Source of the DNA: JAFNAG01 sp041501225
GTDB taxonomy: Bacteria; Acidobacteriota; UBA6911
Direction of reading: 5' to 3'
Assembly (NCBI GenBank): GCA_041501225.1
Contig: JBGQNR010000004.1
Coordinates: 1-64,000, forward strand
Length of the DNA stretch: 64,000 nucleotides
Shown: positions 1-8,195 of the stretch, piece by piece
Position numbering within the stretch: position 1 is the first letter of the stretch
How the letters are laid out: each line of letters begins with the position of its first letter
Position numbers and translations under genes: made by a program
The notes under the pieces: model-generated
The model's database searches: none
What the model saw: the letters and a program-made list of their open reading frames with translations, nothing else
Told to the model about the DNA's origin: nothing

Positions 1-97
1 ATGCTTCGCGTTTCGCCTCACGACGACCCGCGCAAAACTCGAGGTCAGGATGGTTCGCTACTCCTTTCCTGTAAGACTCTTTCATTCTCGACTTCAT
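1..97 (-). mobile_element. 5' edge of a probable group II intron/reverse-transcriptase element (partial)
   Basis: Read on the minus strand from an ATG at 97, the sequence encodes about 32 residues that run off the left edge and include ESYRKGVANHPD followed by a Cys and an Arg/Glu-rich stretch. From memory, short peptides of this type (ESY.KG.A.HP..E.C) are commonly translated from the 5' part of bacterial group II introns, ahead of the intron-encoded reverse transcriptase. No reverse transcriptase or intron domain V is inside the window, so the identity rests on one short motif. It could instead be a non-functional relic. Confidence 0.4.
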
Positions 98-145
98 GCC
101 GGTTTATCCCGGCGCTCGTAGCGTCCCCTGTTTCAAGCATTCAGA

Positions 146-2131
146 CTACGCAACCGAATCGAGCACCTCCCGCACTTTGCGCGCCAGGGTGTCGGCGGTA
201 AATGGTTTTTGCAGGAAGGCGACGTTCGAGTCCAGCACGCCGTGATGGACGATGGCGTCATTGGTGTAGCCGGACACGAAGAGCACTTTGGCGCCGGGCC
301 GCGCATCCTGAATCTGGCCGGCCAGCCATTTGCCGCTCATTTCGGGCAGGACGACATCGGTAAGCACCAGGTGGATTTCCCCGGCGAACTCCCGTGCCTT
401 GCCCAGCGCCTCCCTGCTGTCGGAGGCCTCCAGCACCGTGTAGCCTCGCCTATGCAGGATGCGGGCCGTCAGGGTGCGCACCGATGGCTCGTCCTCGACC
501 ACCAGCACAGTCTCAGTTCCCTGCAACGGGAGCTCTTTCTTTTCGGGACCCGCGATATTGTCAGCCTCGCCCCGCACGCGCGGCAGGTAAATCTTGAACG
601 TGGTGCCTCGTTCCGCTTCGCTGTAGACCCAAATGAAACCGCCGCTCTGTTTCACGATGCCGTATACGGTGGACAAGCCCAGCCCCGTGCCGCTCTGTCG
701 CTTGGTGGTAAAGAAAGGCTCGAAGATGCGAGCCTGGGTCTCGGCGTCCATGCCCAGACCGTCATCACTGATGGCGACCATGACGTAGGCACCCGCCGGC
801 ATCACCGCGTGTCTGGCGAACTGGTCCTCGTCGAGATCGACGTTCGCGGTTTCGATCGTGAGCTTGCCCCCCCGCGGCATCGCGTCACGGGCGTTGACGG
901 CAAGATTCATAATGATCTGCTGCATTTGTCCGGGGTCGGCCTTGACCGGCCATAGGTCCGGCTGAGGGACGATCACCAAGTCGATGTTCTCGCCGATCAG
1001 CCGGCGCAGGATAGTGCTCGTCTGCGCGATGGCATAATTCAGATCGACGTTCCTGAGCTGAAAGACCTGCTTGCGGCTGAAAGCCAAGAGTTGGGAAGTC
1101 AGCGAGACGGCGCGTTGTCCCGCCTGCCGGATCTGCTCGAGGTCGTTGCGCCTGGGATCATCCCGGGCAAGGTCGCTCAGCAGGAACTCGGTGCAACCAT
1201 TAATCACCGTGAGCAGATTGTTGAAGTCGTGGGCAATCCCGCCGGCCAGGTTCCCGATGGCCTCCATCTTTTGTGATTGCAGAAACTGCGCCTCAAGCCG
1301 CTTCCGCGCCGTGACGTCACTCGTGACATAGCCGAACCGAGGCCGACCGCTTTGCCCCATCCCTAAAAAAGTCACCACCGTGGACAAAAACCTCTGGCCT
1401 CTGGCGGGGCCATAAACGTGATCAAAGCTTACCGGCACGCCGGTTTGCCGGCTTTCCTGAAAACGCCCAATCCACATCTGAAGCGACTCCGCGGGAACTT
1501 CCAGATCCGACGCCAGCCGGTTGGCCAGAGTTTCTCCGGTCAGCCCAAAAAACGCGGCGCTGGCCGGGTTGCCCGAAACGAAGAGAATGTCGTCATCCAC
1601 CAGTTCGACGATGCCTCTCATCATGTCGGCGCTATCGAAAAAACTGTGGAGGATGGACTCGCTCTCCCGCTGCGCAGCTTCCGCGCTTTTGCGTCCGCTG
1701 ATATCCCCGACCGTGCCTTCGTGGCAGACCGCCTCGCCCGCAGGGCTGAGCACGGCGCGGGCGCAAAGGGAGACCCAGCTTGCGCTCCCATCCCGGCAAA
1801 GCCACTGGCACTCGAAGCCGAGCACGGCGCCCTGCTCCTCTAGCCGGCGCGCATATTCCCTCCCCCGTTCAGGATCGGCAAAGAGCCGGCGTGCAGCACC
1901 CTCAATGGCGGAAATGAATTCATCAGGGGAGGAATAGCCCAGCATCCGCGCCAGAACTCGATTGACGATCAGGAATTTGCCCTCCGGAGTGCTCTGAAAC
2001 ATGCCGGCCGCGGAGTTCTCGAATAGGCTGCGATACTTCTGGGCCTCCTGCCGCCAAGCCTCCTCCGGCCGCTCGCGTCCGTTAAATTCCCCCCTGATAC
2101 CATCGGGCAGGTGCTCGCTATTGCTGGTCAT
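146..2131 (-). CDS. PAS-domain hybrid sensor histidine kinase with C-terminal receiver
   Basis: This 661-residue, apparently soluble sensor kinase has two PAS domains (about residues 30-150 and 160-280). A HisKA segment follows with the H-box around His301 (GGIAHDFNN), then a HATPase_c domain with DDGLGMD and GTGLGLSTVYGI motifs, and a C-terminal receiver with the phosphoacceptor Asp near 592 (LTDVVLPEMSG) and the KPF lysine. No membrane segment is visible, so it probably senses a cytoplasmic cue and relays phosphate His to Asp within one chain. A GGAGA Shine-Dalgarno lies 7 bases before the ATG. No separate response regulator is adjacent. The same HisKA-HATPase-REC order recurs in the larger kinase at 49224-53078. 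The signal is unknown. Confidence 0.93.
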   Translation of the reverse strand: MTSNSEHLPDGIRGEFNGRERPEEAWRQEAQKYRSLFENSAAGMFQSTPEGKFLIVNRVLARMLGYSSPDEFISAIEGAARRLFADPERGREYARRLEEQGAVLGFECQWLCRDGSASWVSLCARAVLSPAGEAVCHEGTVGDISGRKSAEAAQRESESILHSFFDSADMMRGIVELVDDDILFVSGNPASAAFFGLTGETLANRLASDLEVPAESLQMWIGRFQESRQTGVPVSFDHVYGPARGQRFLSTVVTFLGMGQSGRPRFGYVTSDVTARKRLEAQFLQSQKMEAIGNLAGGIAHDFNNLLTVINGCTEFLLSDLARDDPRRNDLEQIRQAGQRAVSLTSQLLAFSRKQVFQLRNVDLNYAIAQTSTILRRLIGENIDLVIVPQPDLWPVKADPGQMQQIIMNLAVNARDAMPRGGKLTIETANVDLDEDQFARHAVMPAGAYVMVAISDDGLGMDAETQARIFEPFFTTKRQSGTGLGLSTVYGIVKQSGGFIWVYSEAERGTTFKIYLPRVRGEADNIAGPEKKELPLQGTETVLVVEDEPSVRTLTARILHRRGYTVLEASDSREALGKAREFAGEIHLVLTDVVLPEMSGKWLAGQIQDARPGAKVLFVSGYTNDAIVHHGVLDSNVAFLQKPFTADTLARKVREVLDSVA

Positions 2132-2207
2132 TTATCGTCTCCAGTACTGGTGATTGATGTTCCTTCCGCAGGGCACAGCGCCAGTTGAAAAAAAACGGCC
2201 CCTACCC

Positions 2208-2242
2208 ACAAGAACGCAATATCTCGGCAATCGCCTACTCGA
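2208..2242 (-). promoter_or_regulatory. Conserved 35-bp upstream box, copy 1
   Basis: A 12-bp block (2208-2219) and an 18-bp block (2225-2242) separated by 5 variable bases recur identically, with the same spacing, at 3386-3420. Both copies lie upstream of minus-strand genes; this one is about 77-111 bases before the histidine kinase start. It may be a shared promoter or operator for an alternative sigma factor or regulator. The rest of 2132-2478 holds nothing I recognise. Confidence 0.4.
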
Positions 2243-2478
2243 AATTTTCATTTCGCCTCCGGCGGTGGCTATCGGTGAAGATTCGTGCTGCTCCAGGGCA
2301 GGCCTCGGCGCCGTGCTCCAAAGCGCTTCGCGCGAGGTCCAGCATTTTCATGCACTTGGGTGCACCCCTGGCATGGCTAACTCTTCGAGGCGGGGAATTC
2401 TCCCGGACTGAGCCGGAAGGAGTTCCCTCGCCAGCCTCGGGCGTTTCCCAAGGGCATGAAATCTGGTAAGGCAGCCAG

Positions 2479-2676
2479 CTACCCGAAGTTTCTTTGCACC
2501 ACTTCCTCCCCCAAGATCTGCCGGAAGGCCAGAATCCTCTCCCGGCAGCTTGGGCAACTCTCCAGGTGTCCTTCGAGGAGGTACTCCATTTCCGGACTCA
2601 GGCGGCGGCTGTATTGTTCGTAAAAAACAAGGTCCAGGAGCAGATCCACGCAATCTGTGTGTTCATGCGGCTTCAT
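2479..2676 (-). CDS. Small zinc-finger (anti-sigma-like) protein
   Basis: This is a 65-residue soluble protein. A Cys near residue 9 plus the motif HLESCPSC (HxxxCxxC) form the zinc-binding signature of the anti-sigma zf-HC2 family. It is all N-terminal finger with no membrane anchor or sensor domain. A very strong Shine-Dalgarno (AAGGAGG) precedes the ATG. It lies downstream of a sigma factor/CHAT gene pair and an exported protein on the same strand, so it may be a free anti-sigma subunit or a modulator of that system. The function is inferred from the motif and context only. Confidence 0.65.
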   Translation of the reverse strand: MKPHEHTDCVDLLLDLVFYEQYSRRLSPEMEYLLEGHLESCPSCRERILAFRQILGEEVVQRNFG

Positions 2677-2724
2677 CCGATCCTCCTTCCTATTGGCTAT
2701 TGGTTTCGTCTCCCTGACCCGGCG

Positions 2725-3206
2725 TCATTGAAGAGGGGCTGGGGATTGAGCCGGAGTGAACTTGATCTGGATATAGGTGACTCCATCCGTGACGACAAAC
2801 TGGTCTAGAACCTCAATTTCTTCTGCCTTCATCTGGGACCTGGGAATCCGGTACTGGTAGGTGACGGTTACCAGTTCCGGCGATTTATCCGGCGCGGAGG
2901 CATCGGCCTGCACGTTAATCGTGGTGGTGACTGAAAATATCAGGCTGACTGCATTGTCGGGAAACAATCCCGCGGTCAGGCGGTCGAGAAACTGGCTGCG
3001 GGTCAGGCCCATGGCCAGCAGCACACTGTCCGGCATCGTGACCTGTCCTTGTGGTTCCGCGCCGACAGCGGTGTTGGGCCCGGCGGGGGTTCTTTGTCGC
3101 AGCACGGCGGAGGATTGGTACTTTGCGCCATCGCCTGGCAAGGGATAAGAATCATGATCGAAGACGCCATAAGTACCAGGAACAGACATGCTTTAGGATT
3201 TTCCAT
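2725..3206 (-). CDS. Secreted protein of unknown function, apparently frameshifted
   Basis: An ATG at 3206 with a GAGGAG Shine-Dalgarno starts a clear signal peptide of about 26 residues (basic start, hydrophobic core, AxA-type end at ..CQAMAQ). That frame then degenerates and ends at 3003. From about 3120 downwards the neighbouring frame carries a sensible protein to the stop at 2725, with QGQVTMPDSVLLAMG and a beta-rich tail. The simplest reading is one exported protein of about 160 residues interrupted by a single-base indel between roughly 3060 and 3120, either real or an assembly error. The alternative is an intact 154-residue protein from ATG 3189 lacking an export signal. I recognise no family. 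Confidence 0.5.
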
Positions 3207-3385
3207 CGTGGACTCCTCGAAGATAAAGCATTGGTTGAAAGTTGAAAGACGAGATGGGCGCGATTCACATGAATCGACACGACATCTCACCCGGCTAACC
3301 GAGAGATTCTCAGTGTTCAAGGCGCCCGGGTTGCCGCAACAACCGGGGCGCTTCCGTTTTTTGTCTCCTGCATTCCCTCCTACTA

Positions 3386-3420
3386 ACAAGAACGCAAAAA
3401 AACGGCAATCGCCTACTCGA
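3386..3420 (-). promoter_or_regulatory. Conserved 35-bp upstream box, copy 2
   Basis: This is the second copy of the 12-N5-18 block described at 2208-2242 (blocks 3386-3397 and 3403-3420). It lies about 180-214 bases ahead of the exported-protein start at 3206 and after the stop of the CHAT gene. The five central bases differ between the copies while the flanks are identical, which suggests binding half-sites or promoter boxes. Confidence 0.4.
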
Positions 3421-3462
3421 TATTTTTGTTGGGGAGCTGAAGCAAGAAAAAAGGGGCCGAAC

Positions 3463-6400
3463 TTACTGCGGATTGCCCACCAGGATATACGGAATCCAGG
3501 ACTGGGGCTTCAGGTTGCCGGATGCGCGCGCGGCGTCGAGCAGGGCGAGTTGAGCCTTTTGCAGCGCCACGGCGTTGGTTGCGCGCTGATGCAGCAGTTC
3601 ATAAAAGCGGGAAGTAAGAATCCGGGTCGAAGCATCATCGACCGGGAGCAGGCTGGCAATGATCGCCGGCGCCCCGGCATTCAGGAATGCGGGGACCAGT
3701 CCCCAAGGGGTCTCGCCCTCAGCCACCGGGCCGATACCGGTACTGCATCCCGCAAGATAGACCAGGCGGGCTCTCGGCAGCTTCCAGGCGCTGATCGCGG
3801 CGCTGTCCAGGTAAGCCTCCACGGGCGCCGCCTGGAGCATCAACACCGGTTTGTCTTGCCGGAGGGCGGAGTGGCCGGCAAAGTGGATGATTTCCGAGTT
3901 GCCGGCCGCCTGGCCGCCCGCGCGCGGATCCTCCGGCGCCAGCAGCCGGGCGTTGCCGGTGTAGAGTTTCAACAGGCCTGCCAACTCAGCGCGCGCATTG
4001 GGAAGGTTTGCCGAGCCATCGATCAGCAGAATCGAAGGATCCGCGGAGTTCCGCCCCCGCCCAAGCTCAAGGCAGTGGCGGAGGATGCTGCTGGAGGGGG
4101 CAACCGCGATCGCGGCTTTTTCAATCAGAAACCGGCCGCCATCGTCCTGCAGGCCCGCAAACGGCAGCAAATGCAGGGGGCCATCGGGCAGGATCGCCAG
4201 CGTTTCCGGGTTGCCGGCCATGATCTCTTTCTGGATCGGGGCGATCAGTTCAGCAAACAGCTGCCGCGAAAGCGAGGTGAACGCGGGCAGGTCATTTCTT
4301 GTGATGCTCTGCAGATACTCATGTACTTGGAGATCGAGATCGCGCGCGGCGATTTTTTGCGCGACCACTTGAACCCGCCCCTGAGTGTCCGCAAATATCA
4401 GCAACTGGTCTTTGATGAAGAAATATTCCAGTACTGACATCGGGCGCGAGTTATTGGCGGTCGCGCGGTCGTGCCGGGAAAGCGACTCAGCCGGCGGCGG
4501 GTCCTGCAACTTCAGCTGCTCCTTAAGCGTCATGGACTTGGCCCGATCGACAAAATCCAGCGCCCGGCGTGCGTCGTTGGCCGACTGCCAGAGGATCGCG
4601 ACGATGGCCCGATAGGGGGCAAAGCGGTCGGTGAGAAACGACTGCCTGAGGTCTCCGAGCTTGATGTTCCGCCGCATTTGTTCCAGGACCTCAATTGCCT
4701 GCTGCAAGGACAAAAGCGCGCCGGCGTGATCGCCGGTCTCCTCCAGGAGTTCACCTCTGAGGTACCTCGCCTGCCAGTTGATCTCCGGATACTGACCGGA
4801 GGCATCGATGCCGGCCAGTATGCTCTCTGCCTCATGGATCCGCTTCCCGCTGAGATAGACTTGAGCCAGGCCCAGTCGGTTGCGGGCTGCCAGCTCATGC
4901 ATCCCTTCGGGTACAGACTTCAGACTCTCCTGAAAGAGGGCCTCGGCAGCAACCAGGTTGCCCATCCGAAGGGCGAGCGTTCCTTCTTCATAGATCAGGT
5001 TCAGGCGGCGAGTCGTAATCGCCGGCATGGTCTGAGCTGTCTGGCCCTGCAAGAAGTTTTTTTGTTGCTCGAGCGCTTCCCGGTAGAAGCTGCGGGCATC
5101 CTCTAGCCGTCCCAGGCGGTCCAGCGCGAGGCCCAGGTGTTCCAGGGTATCGATGAGTACCCCTTCATCCTGGAGTCGATACGAAAATCGAAGAGCTGTG
5201 GTGTATTCTCGGAGGCTTTGATCCAACCGTCCCAGTTGCTGGTACAGGTCCCCCAGGATCAGTCCGGCATATGCCTGCCAGGAATCCAGGTGGTACTTCT
5301 CGGCAACGGTTCTCAATTCCTCGGCGCAGCGCAGGCCGTCGTCGAACTTTTTTTGTTCTGCGTAAGCGAGGGCCAGGGCTCCACGCGCCTTGGAAGCAAG
5401 GTCGGGTGAAGCGAGGCGCTGGGCAATCTCGAGCATTTTGCCGTATTCAATGCCGGCTGCCTGGAAATCGGCCTTGCTGTAAAACAGGGTATTGCCGCTG
5501 AGATGGTGGATATTGGCGACCTGCCAATAATCCCGGAGGCTCGCATACTCTCGCGCCAGGGCATCGCTGCCGCGCATGGCGGCGGTCAGATCGCCGTTCC
5601 GGTGCTGTTTAAAGAGGTCCTGAAATTTCTGGTCCAGATTTCTCTTTAGTGAGCGCTGACTGGGCGAGAGGCCCTGGTAGAAGCCGAGCAACGCCTGGAA
5701 GCTATGATCTCCCGTGGCGTCGCCATAAGCGGCTTCCATGATCCGCGCTGCCCAGACGAGATCCTCTGAACTCGGCCCCTTGCCCACGGCAGCCGCGCCA
5801 TCAAGCTCCAGGCTCCGTCTCATCGCGGAGCGGATCGCTGCCGGCATCTTGGAGGGCGCCAGCCGCGCAAGCTCTTTCAATGCATCGCTGTCCCTGGACG
5901 CGGCCGTCCGGTTCACCTCCTTCTCCACCGCACTGGAGTTGGTCGCTTGAATTCTGGTGCGCAGGCGGCGCATCTCCTCCGCCCAGACGGATCCGGGATC
6001 GCGGGCAAGATAACTTTCGATTTCCTGCAGCGCCTCCTTGTGCCGGCCAGACTCGTATAGTGCCCAGGACTTGTCGTAGCGTGCTTCCGCCGAATCAGGA
6101 TTCAGCCCCAATACCCCATTAAAGTCGGTAAGGGCGCCTGCCAGCAAAGCGCTGCGCTGAACCGCGTCGGGAACCTGGGAGGCTTCCTCATATTGGGCTA
6201 CGCCGCGTCCCAGCAGGGCCTGGATATTTCCCTTGTCAGCATCCAGGACCACTTGAAATTCCTCCCGCGCCCGGTCGAACTGGGACTCGCTCAGTCTAAT
6301 GTAGGCAATGCCCAAACGCGCCTCCGCCAAGCCATCACGGACCCCAAGCGCCTGGTACAACAAATTCTCGGCGCGGCGGAGCGAGTCGTGATCGGCAAGG

Positions 6401-6888
6401 TCGCGATTGGAGGTCGCCGGGCTGAAAGGAAGGGCGAGGCGCAGGTTACCTGGGCTTTTCCCCGAGTAGTTTTCCTGCAGTATGGTTTTTGCCTGAGCGT
6501 AGAGGGTCTCCGCCTTACTCCGTTCACGGATATATTGGAAGCTCCACAGACTGATCGCGAAAACCGCCAGGGCCGCGGCCGCGGCCAGCAACCAACGCTG
6601 CCGGCGCCGCCCCCTGCCGGCGCGAGCCTGTTCCGATTTTGCAGTCTGCTGCACCAGGGCGATCATTTCTTCCAGTTCGGCCTGGTCAGGTTCAAGGATC
6701 TCGCCCATCGCAGGCTCGGGTTCCGGGTGTAACATCCGGAGCAGGTCCGCCAGCGCCTGCCGGCAATGCGGGCAGTTTGCCAGGTGCGCCTCGACCGGGA
6801 TCTGCCGGCTGCCTCCACCCGCTTTTGCCACGTAGGCGTAGAGGTCATCGGCCGTCAGGCAGTCTTGGGTGGACTCATCGTTTCTCAT
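3463..6888 (-). CDS. Membrane-anchored zinc-finger/TPR/CHAT-domain protein
   Basis: This 1141-residue protein has four parts. An anti-sigma-type zinc finger lies at residues 10-42 (Cys10, His35, Cys39, Cys42). A single membrane helix follows at about 99-120 after a basic stretch. A long array of TPR-like helical repeats runs from about 130 to 810. A C-terminal CHAT domain occupies roughly the last 315 residues. CHAT domains are caspase-like (clan CD) peptidases; the expected His (HFAGHS) and Cys (LAGCSTG) are both present, so catalysis is plausible. The start codon overlaps the end of the upstream sigma-factor gene by 14 bases, implying coupled expression. The zinc finger would face the cytoplasm and bind the sigma factor, with TPR/CHAT outside the membrane. 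The topology is inferred. Confidence 0.88.
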   Translation of the reverse strand: MRNDESTQDCLTADDLYAYVAKAGGGSRQIPVEAHLANCPHCRQALADLLRMLHPEPEPAMGEILEPDQAELEEMIALVQQTAKSEQARAGRGRRRQRWLLAAAAALAVFAISLWSFQYIRERSKAETLYAQAKTILQENYSGKSPGNLRLALPFSPATSNRDLADHDSLRRAENLLYQALGVRDGLAEARLGIAYIRLSESQFDRAREEFQVVLDADKGNIQALLGRGVAQYEEASQVPDAVQRSALLAGALTDFNGVLGLNPDSAEARYDKSWALYESGRHKEALQEIESYLARDPGSVWAEEMRRLRTRIQATNSSAVEKEVNRTAASRDSDALKELARLAPSKMPAAIRSAMRRSLELDGAAAVGKGPSSEDLVWAARIMEAAYGDATGDHSFQALLGFYQGLSPSQRSLKRNLDQKFQDLFKQHRNGDLTAAMRGSDALAREYASLRDYWQVANIHHLSGNTLFYSKADFQAAGIEYGKMLEIAQRLASPDLASKARGALALAYAEQKKFDDGLRCAEELRTVAEKYHLDSWQAYAGLILGDLYQQLGRLDQSLREYTTALRFSYRLQDEGVLIDTLEHLGLALDRLGRLEDARSFYREALEQQKNFLQGQTAQTMPAITTRRLNLIYEEGTLALRMGNLVAAEALFQESLKSVPEGMHELAARNRLGLAQVYLSGKRIHEAESILAGIDASGQYPEINWQARYLRGELLEETGDHAGALLSLQQAIEVLEQMRRNIKLGDLRQSFLTDRFAPYRAIVAILWQSANDARRALDFVDRAKSMTLKEQLKLQDPPPAESLSRHDRATANNSRPMSVLEYFFIKDQLLIFADTQGRVQVVAQKIAARDLDLQVHEYLQSITRNDLPAFTSLSRQLFAELIAPIQKEIMAGNPETLAILPDGPLHLLPFAGLQDDGGRFLIEKAAIAVAPSSSILRHCLELGRGRNSADPSILLIDGSANLPNARAELAGLLKLYTGNARLLAPEDPRAGGQAAGNSEIIHFAGHSALRQDKPVLMLQAAPVEAYLDSAAISAWKLPRARLVYLAGCSTGIGPVAEGETPWGLVPAFLNAGAPAIIASLLPVDDASTRILTSRFYELLHQRATNAVALQKAQLALLDAARASGNLKPQSWIPYILVGNPQ

Positions 6889-7609
6889 CGCAACTCGCCT
6901 CGGATCTGCCGGCTGACGCCAGGGTCCTGACCCTTGTAACCAGCCGGTTAAGGAGCTTCTCCACGCCGCCTTTGGTCAAATTGATGCCTTCGCATTTAGC
7001 GATCTGCTGGAACGAAAGGCCGTGTGAAAAATAGAGTTCGACCACGAGCCGGTCACGCGAAAACGCAGGGCCTGACAGGCTCTTTATCGATCGCTGTGTC
7101 AAGGATGCCAGTTCGCGCCCAAGAACCTCTCGTTCCAGGTTGGAATCATCGGCGACGTCCCGGGCGCCGGGGCTATCCCCCGGATGGTCCCCGGACTGGC
7201 CTTCGGGTGCGTAAGCATGGCGCCTGAAGGCCTTGTGCCGCCGCATTGCGTCCATCACCACCGAACGGCTAATTACGGCCAGGTATGCCAGTAACTCCCC
7301 CTCGGTAGTACCCGAGAACCGTTTCATGGCCGCGCAGTCGTTTTCCACCAGGCGCAGAATGGTATTTTGCAGCAGATCGCTCTCTTGAATGCTGCCGCGG
7401 ACCGTGGTTACGCGAGGATCCGATGTGGAGCCAAAATTCCGCCGCAGGGTGCCTCGGATAAAATATTTGATCTTGCAGGCATACCGGCGCAGAAACTCGG
7501 ACCAAACCGTGGTATCTTCCCGGTCAGCAGCGCAGAGAAAGAAAAGCTCCACCGGATCACGGCGAGCGGATGGTTCAGTCTCCGAGTGAAACAAGCCCTG
7601 GCGTAACAT
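6875..7609 (-). CDS. ECF-like RNA polymerase sigma factor
   Basis: This is a 244-residue sigma-70 family protein. Region 2 is seen as QESDLLQNTILRLVEN with the following aromatic/basic helix, and region 4 as VELYFSHGLSFQQIAKCEGI, a helix-turn-helix. I chose the ATG at 7609 over an upstream in-frame start because a TATAAT box lies at 7624-7619, only nine bases before it, which implies a leaderless or near-leaderless mRNA. The gene overlaps the start of the zinc-finger/TPR/CHAT gene, its probable cognate anti-sigma factor. The insert between regions 2 and 4 is polar and poorly conserved. Confidence 0.85.
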   Translation of the reverse strand: MLRQGLFHSETEPSARRDPVELFFLCAADREDTTVWSEFLRRYACKIKYFIRGTLRRNFGSTSDPRVTTVRGSIQESDLLQNTILRLVENDCAAMKRFSGTTEGELLAYLAVISRSVVMDAMRRHKAFRRHAYAPEGQSGDHPGDSPGARDVADDSNLEREVLGRELASLTQRSIKSLSGPAFSRDRLVVELYFSHGLSFQQIAKCEGINLTKGGVEKLLNRLVTRVRTLASAGRSEASCDEKR

Positions 7610-8044
7610 TGGATGGCTATTATAAGCCGCTTCGCGCGCCAGGAAACCAATTTTCCACCGTGCCCGCAGGAATCCTCGTCGCACCTGAGCCCAGAGATAA
7701 GGACCTCAAGCAAGCCATGGCGTCTTGACCGGGCCGGCATCGGGATTGGCGTTGAGATCCGTCGACCCGTTGATTTGATCTTCGATCCACCATTGGACGG
7801 CAAATCCATGGCAACATTTCGCACGGGCGTTCCAGGGAAAAGGTGTGCACAAAACTCGAGGTCTAGCACCGTTTTTGGTATGAAGTCCGCCCCGCAGACG
7901 AATACGAGAGCCCAAGGTGGCCCGCCGAAGTTGACATAACATCTTATCTACGAATCTGACCGGCGGTTGCACCTAAGGCTGCGATCCGAAACGCAGTCAA
8001 TTCGGACTATCCGCCAGGATAGTCGCGACTTCGGTGAAAAATTC

Positions 8045-8064
8045 AATTTTCCAGACCTGACCCC
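8045..8064. repeat. Dispersed repeat unit shared with 56915-57001
   Basis: The stretch ending CCAGACCTGACCCC also forms the right arm of the inverted repeat between the deacetylase and MEMO genes near 57 kb. The remainder of the roughly 585-base divergent intergenic region (7610-8195) shows no gene I can support. Confidence 0.4.
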
Positions 8065-8195
8065 AACTCTAAGGCGGAGATGAGAATTGGCCCGCTGGAT
8101 CCCCGCCTTCACATCATAGACCTGTGATAGGATGAAGCCCCGACTGAAAGGATGTCCTTCAGAATAGACAGTGAAACGGTAGGGTACAAGCAGGA

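Noticed and set aside
3049..4437. 462-codon open frame on the plus strand
   Set aside because: It is antisense to the CHAT domain and the frameshifted gene; the composition is shadow-like.
3463..6888. CHAT protein as part of a CRISPR type III-E (TPR-CHAT) system
   Set aside because: There are no CRISPR repeats, Cas7-11 or other cas genes in the window; the N-terminal zinc finger and the sigma partner point to regulation instead.
7685..7972. Short minus-strand frame with GFAVQWWIEDQINGS
   Set aside because: It looks faintly protein-like but has no start signal, no recognised family and competing frames; not enough to call a gene or relic.
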